Source: an uncultured Ignavibacteria bacterium
GTDB lineage: Bacteria > Bacteroidota > Ignavibacteria > Kapaibacteriales > UBA961
Length of the DNA stretch: 5,426 nucleotides
NCBI GenBank assembly: GCA_937868245.1
Contig: CALMMI010000711.1
Location: 1-5,426, forward strand
Direction: 5' to 3'
Of this stretch, positions 1-5,426 are shown piece by piece. How positions within the stretch are numbered: position 1 is the first letter of the stretch; every line of letters begins with the position of its first letter. The translations under genes were made by a program, and so were the position numbers. Below the pieces are notes generated by a model. That model made no database searches. It saw only the letters and a program-made list of their open reading frames with translations, and was not told the DNA's origin.

Positions 1-647
1 GTTACGCTTGTAACGCGTCCGCCTGTTTTAGTTGTAAGATTAAGAGTAAGATTTTTCCACACATCAAACTCACCACTCATATCTCCTGCTTTCATGGTGT
101 ATTGGTCACATTGCTTACCAAGCACTACGGATGTACCTACTTTTTTGACATTGTATTGCTTTCTGATTTTATCGGTCAATCCTGCAAAACTAAACCCTCC
201 TGTCATTGCTTTCGGGTTGTATTTTGCTTTTGTTCCTGTTCTGTTTACAAGGTCAATTCTGTAGATATAGCCGTCAGCATTAAAAGACATATTATGGGTT
301 TTCACAACATTTCCATTTCCCATGTCTTGTGTGTTTGAAGTTTCAGTGCATTCACGGTTACCGTAATGATCAAAATATACAGTGGTATTCATGGTTGAAT
401 TTACACCGGAAATATTCACCTTCATTGTTAAAATACCCGAGGATATTAAATATTTCTTATCAACCGAGGGTATGATTGTATCGAGAGGTGCATTACGATC
501 TGCGGTGTTTTGTTCGTTATAAAGCATTTGCGACGGTGCTTTTTTTTCTGTATCACCTGTGGCAGGTTCGTTGTTTTTTTGATTTGAGCAGGAAAATAAA
601 ACAACTGTAAAGGCACAAAGTACAAAAATATTGTAGTGTTTTTTCAT
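1..647 (-). CDS. Putative outer-membrane lipoprotein with LolA-like/DUF4412-like domain, 3'-truncated by the window edge
   Basis: An open frame runs from an ATG at 645-647 to the left edge, giving 215 residues without a stop; the C-terminus lies outside the window. Residues 1-20 form a lipoprotein signal peptide: positively charged start (MKK), hydrophobic stretch, then lipobox L17-F18-S19-C20, so Cys20 should be lipidated. Residues 21-60 are polar and low in complexity, a typical lipoprotein tether. Residues 66-215 look like a beta-rich domain. The late segment (about 170-210: VGT..VLGKQCDQY, then WKNLTLNLTTKTGG) resembles the 'G-K-x-C-x-x-Y ... W-K-x-I-x-L' pattern I associate with LolA-like/DUF4412 lipoproteins of Bacteroidota and Ignavibacteria. 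That family call is from pattern memory and is tentative; the lipoprotein call is firm. It lies 77 bp downstream of malQ on the same strand, so it could be cotranscribed or have its own promoter in that AT-rich gap. No Shine-Dalgarno sequence precedes the ATG. Function and cargo are unknown. Confidence 0.85.
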   Translation of the reverse strand, partial: MKKHYNIFVLCAFTVVLFSCSNQKNNEPATGDTEKKAPSQMLYNEQNTADRNAPLDTIIPSVDKKYLISSGILTMKVNISGVNSTMNTTVYFDHYGNRECTETSNTQDMGNGNVVKTHNMSFNADGYIYRIDLVNRTGTKAKYNPKAMTGGFSFAGLTDKIRKQYNVKKVGTSVVLGKQCDQYTMKAGDMSGEFDVWKNLTLNLTTKTGGRVTSV

Positions 648-724
648 AATAGTCTAAAGGAATTTATCAATCTGAATATATTTATAGAAAGCAAATTAGC
701 ATGATTTTAGCGAACAGCCAAGCA

Positions 725-2227
725 TTACACACGCCCGTATATTTCCGTCATGTGCTGTAACTGAATAAAATTTTTACTATTTAACTGTGATTTTAAAACC
801 CGCCACTCCCAATTACCTTTACTTACGGACGGAGTATTCATTCTTGAATCTGCACCCAGACCTAGTACATCTTGCAATGGAATAATAGAAAGACCGGCTA
901 CGGAACTGTGAGCCAAACGAATAAAATCATTATGGATTCTTTTTGTATTAGATTTCACCCCGCTATAGTTTTGAATTGAGGATTTTACATCTGTATCAGT
1001 CTCATTCTTATACCAGCCTGATGTTGTATTGTTATCATGTGTCCCTGTATATACTACCGAATTTTGATTGTAATTATGTGGTAGATAGGGATTATCCGCT
1101 GAATCTCCAAATGCAAATTGGAGTACTTTCATCCCGGGTAAGGAAAACTTATTCATGATTTGTTTTACATCTTGGGTGATTGTACCTAAATCCTCAGCAA
1201 TCACCGGAAAATGGGTAAAATATCCGGTAAGTTTTGTTAAAAAACCATCGGCAGGGGCATCTCTCCACTGTCCGTTTATAGCAGTTTTTTCTTTTGCGGG
1301 AATTTCCCAGTAAGCAATAAGACCTCGAAAGTGATCAATTCTTACTACATCATATAATGTAAAATCATGTTGCAACCTATGTATCCACCATTCATAACCG
1401 TCTTTTTTCATCTCTTCCCATTTGTAGATTGGATTTCCCCACCGTTGCCCTTGCGGGCTGAAATAATCGGGAGGGACACCTGCCACAGTAATTGGTTTTC
1501 CAGATGTATCCAGATTAAACAACGATGTGTTAGACCATACATCCGCGCTGTCGTGGCTGCAATAAATAGGTGCGTCCCCTATTATTCGGATATTCTTCAG
1601 ATTACAATACTTCTTTAATGCACCCCATTGTTTGAAAAACTGGAATTGCAAAAATTTCTCTCTCTCAATTTCTTGAGTATGAGCTGCTGTTGCTATTAAA
1701 ATCGCTGTCTGCTCCCGCATTCTAAGCGGGTCGCTCCAATCCCACCAGCCTACTCCTTTGAAGTGTTTTTTTAGTGCAACATACAGAGTATAATCATCTA
1801 ACCACGAAGCGTTACTTATGCAAAACTGTTCATACTCCGAAGTATTGCCGGATTGCCTTTGAAAATTATCGAAAGCTATATCAAACAAGTATGTTTTAAA
1901 TGAATGTACTTCTTTGAAATCAACGTGTGCATCTTTAAATTCCGGATTGTCTTGTAGATTCTGACGAGTAAGCAGCCCCTCTTTTTGCAAAATCTCAGGA
2001 TTTATAAAAAGTGTGTTTCCTGCCATTAAGGAAGTACTGCTGTATGGGGAATTGCCACTGCCCTGATCGGTGGGAGTAAGCGGTAAAATTTGCCAGGCTT
2101 TCTGGTGTGAATTGGCAAGAATATCGGCAAAGTGATATGCCTCCGAACCAAAATCACCGATACCGTATGGGGATGGTAGAGAACTTATATGAAGCAAGAT
2201 GCCACTGGAACGTCGGGAAAGTATCAT
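725..2227 (-). CDS. malQ: 4-alpha-glucanotransferase (amylomaltase, GH77)
   Basis: Cytoplasmic enzyme that transfers alpha-1,4-glucan segments between maltodextrins (disproportionation), used in glycogen or maltose/maltodextrin metabolism. The 500-residue protein matches the normal length of bacterial amylomaltase and appears intact. Numbering from ATG 2227: the N-terminal signature SGILLHISSLPSPYGIGDFG spans residues 8-27; GDAPIYCSHDSADVW spans 217-231; the substrate-loop segment AGVPPDYFSPQGQRWGNP spans 249-266; VRIDHFRG spans 295-302 with nucleophile Asp298; VIAEDLG spans 342-348 with acid/base Glu345; TGTHDNNT spans 394-401 with the third carboxylate Asp398. The 47-residue spacing between Asp298 and Glu345 equals that between Asp293 and Glu340 of the Thermus aquaticus enzyme. 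A TTG codon immediately precedes the ATG in frame (2228-2230); I chose the ATG because neither has a visible ribosome binding site. No branching or debranching enzyme lies next to it, so its pathway is inferred from family alone. Confidence 0.97.
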   Translation of the reverse strand: MILSRRSSGILLHISSLPSPYGIGDFGSEAYHFADILANSHQKAWQILPLTPTDQGSGNSPYSSTSLMAGNTLFINPEILQKEGLLTRQNLQDNPEFKDAHVDFKEVHSFKTYLFDIAFDNFQRQSGNTSEYEQFCISNASWLDDYTLYVALKKHFKGVGWWDWSDPLRMREQTAILIATAAHTQEIEREKFLQFQFFKQWGALKKYCNLKNIRIIGDAPIYCSHDSADVWSNTSLFNLDTSGKPITVAGVPPDYFSPQGQRWGNPIYKWEEMKKDGYEWWIHRLQHDFTLYDVVRIDHFRGLIAYWEIPAKEKTAINGQWRDAPADGFLTKLTGYFTHFPVIAEDLGTITQDVKQIMNKFSLPGMKVLQFAFGDSADNPYLPHNYNQNSVVYTGTHDNNTTSGWYKNETDTDVKSSIQNYSGVKSNTKRIHNDFIRLAHSSVAGLSIIPLQDVLGLGADSRMNTPSVSKGNWEWRVLKSQLNSKNFIQLQHMTEIYGRV

Positions 2228-2345
2228 CAAAAAGCGTTATATTTGTGAGTATATTTTTGAGAAGTAATATGCTGTAATATCACTACTTTTCTTTTCAAAA
2301 ATACAAACAATTCACATTTACTCCGTTCTATTGAGTGTAGTTCTC
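2228..2345. promoter_or_regulatory. Divergent intergenic region, probable promoters for malQ (-) and the acyltransferase (+)
   Basis: This AT-rich stretch separates two divergently oriented genes, so both probably start here. Matches to the Bacteroidota -7 consensus TAnnTTTG occur on the plus strand at 2238-2245 (TATATTTG) and 2252-2259 (TATTTTTG), and on the minus strand at 2296-2303 (TATTTTTG when read leftward, placed to give a leader of roughly 60 nt for malQ). None has a clear TTG element at the expected -33 position, and in such AT-rich DNA single -7 matches arise easily by chance. That promoters lie here follows from gene layout; the exact boxes are tentative. Confidence 0.4.
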
Positions 2346-3479
2346 ATGAAATCAAGCCCAACGCTTCTTGACAGTTTTAATCCTAAACATAATAGTTTCG
2401 GATTCTTACGATTCACTCTTGCAGCTTTGGTATTGGTCTCGCACGGACTCCCCATCGGCGGATTTCCTGATGACGACCCTTTCATTCTTTACACACATCA
2501 CGGAACAACCCTTGGTACATTATCAGTTGCAGGTTTTTTTGCTCTCAGCGGTTTTTTAATAACACGCAGCTACCTTTCTACGGATAATCTGTGGAAGTAT
2601 ATGTGGCATCGTTTTTTACGGATATTACCGGCATTTTGGATTTGCCTGGTAATTTGTGCTTTTGTGTTTGCCCCAATCTTGTTTTTCATCGAGAATGGTA
2701 CTCTTTCCGGTTTTTTCGCTACGTCCGATTCTCCATTTCGCTATATAGCTGTTAACTTCTTTCTTCTTATGCGGCAATGGTCAATTTCAGGAATGCCTGT
2801 TTCCCAGTACCATATTTTTAACGGTTCGCTTTGGTCACTTGTACATGAATTTATTTGTTACTTAGGTATTGGCTCTTTCGGAGTACTTGGCATCCTCAAG
2901 AAACAACGATGGATTGTTGTTGCAAGCACATTGATACTTTGGACATTACAATTTCTTCGGCTACATGCCCCGGATTCTGTGCCGATGATTACAAATCATA
3001 CATTCATCGAGAATTTCCTTCGGTATGCACCGTTCTTTTTTGCCGGTTCAGCAATGTATCTTTACCGTGATAAAATTCCATACAACGGTGTATTGTGTTT
3101 AATTTTGCTGGTGATTTATGTGGTTGGCAGTGCTTACGGGTTATTTGCACCAAACATAACATTTACACGTGAGTTGGAAGTTCTGACCCTGCCCTACATT
3201 ATGATTTGGCTGGCTCTTCGCCTTCCGTTTCAGAATTTTGACAAACGTGGTGACTTCTCGTATGGGTTTTACATCTATGCGTTTCCGTTGCAAAATATCA
3301 TGACTGCTCTTGGAGCAAACCATTTAGGTTTCACGCTCTATACAATCGTGTGCCTTCTTGTTACGTTGGTTTTTGCAATCCCGAGTTACTTTTGGATTGA
3401 AAAACCAATGCTGGATTTAAAACATTATTATGGAATGGCTGCTGTAAGGAAATTGTTCAGGTTGTCCCACACCAAATAA
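2346..3479 (+). CDS. Acyltransferase-3 family membrane O-acyltransferase (OafA/YrhL-like)
   Basis: Polytopic inner-membrane protein expected to move an acyl group (often acetyl) from a cytoplasmic donor to a carbohydrate such as a surface polysaccharide or O-antigen unit; the actual substrate cannot be told from sequence. Numbering from ATG 2346 (377 residues, usual for a stand-alone Acyltransferase-3 domain): the family's R-x10-H motif is present as Arg22 and His33 in the first membrane segment; FFALSGFLITRSY spans 64-76; the basic RFLRILPAFW motif spans 89-98; SLWSLVHEF spans 161-169 with Glu168; FSYGFYIYAFPLQ spans 304-316; and the ending WIEKPMLDLKH is at 350-360. About ten hydrophobic segments are spread along the chain, and no SGNH domain is fused. 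An in-frame TTG at 2331 would add five residues; the ATG is preferred because the longer start has no supporting ribosome site. The next gene begins 11 bp after the stop, suggesting one transcript. Confidence 0.92.
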   Translation: MKSSPTLLDSFNPKHNSFGFLRFTLAALVLVSHGLPIGGFPDDDPFILYTHHGTTLGTLSVAGFFALSGFLITRSYLSTDNLWKYMWHRFLRILPAFWICLVICAFVFAPILFFIENGTLSGFFATSDSPFRYIAVNFFLLMRQWSISGMPVSQYHIFNGSLWSLVHEFICYLGIGSFGVLGILKKQRWIVVASTLILWTLQFLRLHAPDSVPMITNHTFIENFLRYAPFFFAGSAMYLYRDKIPYNGVLCLILLVIYVVGSAYGLFAPNITFTRELEVLTLPYIMIWLALRLPFQNFDKRGDFSYGFYIYAFPLQNIMTALGANHLGFTLYTIVCLLVTLVFAIPSYFWIEKPMLDLKHYYGMAAVRKLFRLSHTK

Positions 3480-3490
3480 ACATTATTGAG

Positions 3491-4513
3491 ATGCATCGCT
3501 TCTTATTCATTATACTCTTTATTGTAGCGGTTCATAGCGTTGTAAGTGCATATCCCATTCTTGCCGAGAATAATGCCGGCATCCAAATTATTCATAATTC
3601 ACCTGATACCTCCCTTCGTACAATTGACCTCTATCTGAATGGAACAAAGATACTCTCAGGTTTATCGTTCCGTGAAGCTACCCCTTTTTTTACCGTTGCA
3701 TCCGATACAGTTCTCTCTCTTCAAATAGCACGCTCACCAAGCAATTCTGCCTCTGATACTTTATGTTCATTTCCTGTTTATATAGAAGGTGGCAAAAGTA
3801 CTTCCATCGTATTGCAAGGAGTAGAAGATACTCTTCATTACAAACCAAATCCCTCGGGTAAATCAATTGCACTTTCAATTGTTACGCTTGAGAACATTCA
3901 ACAAACGTATGGTGCAACCAATGAAATCCCTGTTAGAATTGTGAACGGATGTACCGACATGCCCGAAGTAAATCTGGTAGCAAAAGATGTTGCCCCCCTT
4001 TTATCAAATATGACGTTTGGGTCAAGCACACCGTTAGATATAGTTATGCCTACCGTGAGTTATGATTTTCTTTTACTTGCTTCAAGTAATCAAAGTATCA
4101 TCAAGGAATTTCCTGTATATTTAAAGGGTCAGGAAGGACACACCGTAGTCATATTTTTTTCCGGTTTTTATGATTCTTTTTCAAATAACAACGGTCAAGA
4201 AGTTGGTGTATTTGGAGCTTTGCCAAACGGCAGTGTCATTGATTTTCAAAAGATTACCTCAGTTAGTGAAAGTAAAGTAATCCAATCGACTTACAAATTC
4301 ACTAGTATTAGCTCGTTCATTTCAGTAGAAAGTTCCAACCCTTTTGGTGAAGTGATATGCCTGTATGATTGTAATGGGAGGCAGGTAAGCTCAGCTCTCC
4401 ATAATGAAGGGCAAACTTTTATCTCGACGGGGAATATTGGCACAGGACTATATTTCATAGTTGTGAATGGAGGGAAAACCAATCAAGTTCTCTATCAAGT
4501 AATCGTTAATTAG
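3491..4513 (+). CDS. Secreted protein with two DUF4397-like repeats and a T9SS-type C-terminal sorting domain
   Basis: 340 residues. Residues 1-20 are a Sec signal peptide with probable cleavage after V18-S19-A20. Two related beta-sandwich-like units follow: residues 29-112 (starting IQIIHNSPDT, with IDLYLNG and SFPVYIEGG) and 147-228 (starting VRIVNGCTDMP, with EFPVYLKGQ). The 'I.I.H.SPD...DLYLNGTKIL' pattern matches the DUF4397 family, whose function is unknown. The last 75 residues resemble the Por/type IX secretion sorting domain: ESSNPFGEVICLYDCNGRQV at 280-299 and IGTGLYFIVVNGGK at 316-329. The usual YPNP motif at the start of such domains seems replaced by YKFT at 268-271, so this tail is degenerate. 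If functional, the protein is exported by Sec, crosses the outer membrane by T9SS, and is released or anchored at the surface. No catalytic motif is visible, so an adhesive or structural role is a guess. Starts 11 bp after the acyltransferase stop; no Shine-Dalgarno sequence is evident. Confidence 0.85.
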   Translation: MHRFLFIILFIVAVHSVVSAYPILAENNAGIQIIHNSPDTSLRTIDLYLNGTKILSGLSFREATPFFTVASDTVLSLQIARSPSNSASDTLCSFPVYIEGGKSTSIVLQGVEDTLHYKPNPSGKSIALSIVTLENIQQTYGATNEIPVRIVNGCTDMPEVNLVAKDVAPLLSNMTFGSSTPLDIVMPTVSYDFLLLASSNQSIIKEFPVYLKGQEGHTVVIFFSGFYDSFSNNNGQEVGVFGALPNGSVIDFQKITSVSESKVIQSTYKFTSISSFISVESSNPFGEVICLYDCNGRQVSSALHNEGQTFISTGNIGTGLYFIVVNGGKTNQVLYQVIVN

Positions 4514-4548
4514 TTGTAATCAAGTTATTTGCAGGTGAGAACACATCT

Positions 4549-5205
4549 CTAAGCACCTCTTCGATGCAGAGCTCCCCAACCAAGAACTCCGGCACATAGA
4601 CCAATTATTCCAATGATTCCAAGAGGACCAAGATTAACATAGTCCGGTACAATGGCAATCGTGAGTAAAACACCTCCTAAAGCACCACCAAGGTGTGCTT
4701 CATGCCCGATGTTATCTTTACCTGACCTCATCCCGAACATTGAGAAACCAATATACACAAGAGCAAACACCCAAGCTGGCATCATAACCGGAAAAAGCAT
4801 CAATCCCATCCTACTATCAGGGAACAGTAATACACTGGCGAATACCATTCCTGATACAGCTCCTGACGCCCCTACCGCATGATAATCATCATTCCTGTAA
4901 TTGACCATTAATGTGATAAGATTACCAATTACTAAGCTTCCCATGTAAATAATTATGACCGGTATCGAACCAATTTCCGCCTCAGTCGAACGGCTAAACA
5001 AGTACAAACTGTACATATTAAAAAGCAAGTGCGCCCAGTCTGCATGAAGGAAACCGGAAGTAACCAACCTGTGATACTGATTATGATGACGGATACTGCC
5101 AATATGAAAAAGAAACCTTGCATAAAATTGTGAATTAGAGAAACCAATAAATGTGAATACAACATTTACAGCAATTAACAATATTGTAACCGAAAGGAAT
5201 TCCAT
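4549..5205 (-). CDS. Rhomboid family intramembrane serine protease
   Basis: Integral-membrane protease that cleaves substrates within or close to transmembrane helices; its substrate here is unknown. The 218-residue protein is a compact prokaryotic rhomboid without an N-terminal cytoplasmic domain. Visible motifs in order: YHRLVTSGFLHADWAHLLFN at 44-63, including the conserved His54, His59 and Asn63 of helix 2; GASGAVSGM at 112-120 with catalytic Ser114; and GHEAHLGGALGG at 167-178 with catalytic His171. The Ser/His dyad and the oxyanion-stabilising His/Asn are all present, so it should be active. Hydrophobic segments lie near 4-21, 54-71, 80-101, 112-128, 134-156, 168-186 and 191-211, that is, the six-helix core plus one extra C-terminal helix. 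The ATG sits 2 bp after the stop of the upstream acetyltransferase gene (TAG-TT-ATG), indicating cotranscription and probably coupled translation. It converges on the DUF4397 gene with a 35-bp spacer. Confidence 0.95.
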   Translation of the reverse strand: MEFLSVTILLIAVNVVFTFIGFSNSQFYARFLFHIGSIRHHNQYHRLVTSGFLHADWAHLLFNMYSLYLFSRSTEAEIGSIPVIIIYMGSLVIGNLITLMVNYRNDDYHAVGASGAVSGMVFASVLLFPDSRMGLMLFPVMMPAWVFALVYIGFSMFGMRSGKDNIGHEAHLGGALGGVLLTIAIVPDYVNLGPLGIIGIIGLCAGVLGWGALHRRGA

Positions 5206-5207
5206 AA

Positions 5208-5426
5208 CTATTTTGATTCGTTAATTAATAAGTTTTTTCTCATTTGAAGGTGAGGAATCCCCACTTCAAAAAACTGCTCACCTTCAGGTTCATACCCTAA
5301 TTTTAGATAAAATTCAACTGCAGTATCTCTTGCATGAAGCATTATTTTATCATATCCATTTTGAAGAGTGATTTTCTCGGAGTATTCTACCAATTGCCTT
5401 CCTGTCCCCTTACCCTGTTCTTGTTT
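5208..5426 (-). CDS. GNAT family N-acetyltransferase, C-terminal part (5' end outside the window)
   Basis: The frame is open from the right edge to the TAG at 5208-5210, giving the last 72 residues; the true start lies beyond the window. A TTG at 5391-5393 is not the start, because the frame continues upstream through the acetyl-CoA binding signature. Visible residues 2-12 read QEQGKGTGRQL, matching the Q/R-x-x-G-x-G/A pyrophosphate-binding loop (motif A) of GNAT enzymes. Residues 31-49 (HARDTAVEFYLKLGYEPEG) match the motif B region with the typical A-x-x-FY-x-x-x-G-[FY] pattern. The ending EVGIPHLQMRK at 54-64 is common in small-molecule or unassigned GNAT proteins. It would transfer an acetyl group from acetyl-CoA to an amine in the cytoplasm; the acceptor is unknown. 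Its stop is 2 bp before the rhomboid ATG, so the two are probably one operon. Confidence 0.9.
   Translation of the reverse strand, partial: KQEQGKGTGRQLVEYSEKITLQNGYDKIMLHARDTAVEFYLKLGYEPEGEQFFEVGIPHLQMRKNLLINESK

Noticed and set aside
1..14. Perfect short inverted repeat GTTAC-GCTT-GTAAC at the left edge
   Set aside because: It lies inside the lipoprotein reading frame, is only 5 bp per arm, and is likely chance.
102..338. Plus-strand 78-codon open frame over the first gene
   Set aside because: It is antisense to the lipoprotein gene, has a cysteine- and phenylalanine-rich composition typical of a shadow frame, and shows no recognisable domain.
648..724. Possible promoter between malQ and the lipoprotein gene (leftward TTGGCT, 17 bp, TAATTT)
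   Set aside because: The elements match sigma-70 or Bacteroidota consensus only partly, and the AT-rich context makes such matches common; not strong enough to annotate.
4533..4558. Imperfect hairpin AGGTGAGA ... TCT ... CACCT in the convergent spacer, possibly a shared terminator
   Set aside because: The stem is interrupted by a five-base bulge, there is no following T-run on either strand, and it overlaps the rhomboid stop codon, so it is too weak to annotate as a terminator.
3491..5205. Rhomboid next to a secreted protein with a sorting tail, suggesting a rhombosortase-substrate pair
   Set aside because: Rhombosortases act on GlyGly-CTERM tails with a transmembrane helix; the tail here is a soluble beta-type T9SS-like domain, and the genes are convergent rather than cotranscribed.

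Overview
The window looks like an ordinary chromosomal stretch from a bacterium of the Bacteroidota/Chlorobiota (FCB) group, possibly a relative of Ignavibacteria or Kapabacteria. Three things point there. One secreted protein ends in what reads as a type IX secretion (T9SS) C-terminal sorting domain. The first gene is a lipoprotein with a domain resembling those common in that group. The starts of nearly all genes lack a recognisable Shine-Dalgarno sequence and lie in AT-rich leaders. The taxonomic call is inference; no rRNA or marker gene is present.

Layout: bases 1-647 (minus strand) hold the N-terminal 215 residues of a lipoprotein whose 3' end runs off the left edge. Bases 725-2227 (minus) are a complete GH77 4-alpha-glucanotransferase (malQ), lying upstream of the lipoprotein on the same strand. 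An AT-rich divergent intergenic region of about 118 bp follows. Bases 2346-3479 (plus) encode an integral-membrane acyltransferase of the Acyltransferase-3 family, followed after 11 bp by a secreted protein with two DUF4397-like repeats and the T9SS-like tail (3491-4513). A 35-bp convergent spacer separates these from a minus-strand pair: a GNAT acetyltransferase (5208-5426, 5' end off the right edge) and, 2 bp downstream of its stop, a rhomboid intramembrane serine protease (4549-5205).

The window therefore has three small transcription units: malQ-lipoprotein leftward, acyltransferase-secreted protein rightward, and GNAT-rhomboid leftward. MalQ is cytoplasmic glycogen/maltodextrin metabolism. 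Most of the other products act at or beyond the membrane, but no shared pathway is evident. I see no mobile element, CRISPR array, tRNA or rRNA, and no convincing new system. The least described parts are the tandem-repeat T9SS cargo with a degenerate sorting motif and its tight pairing with the acyltransferase.
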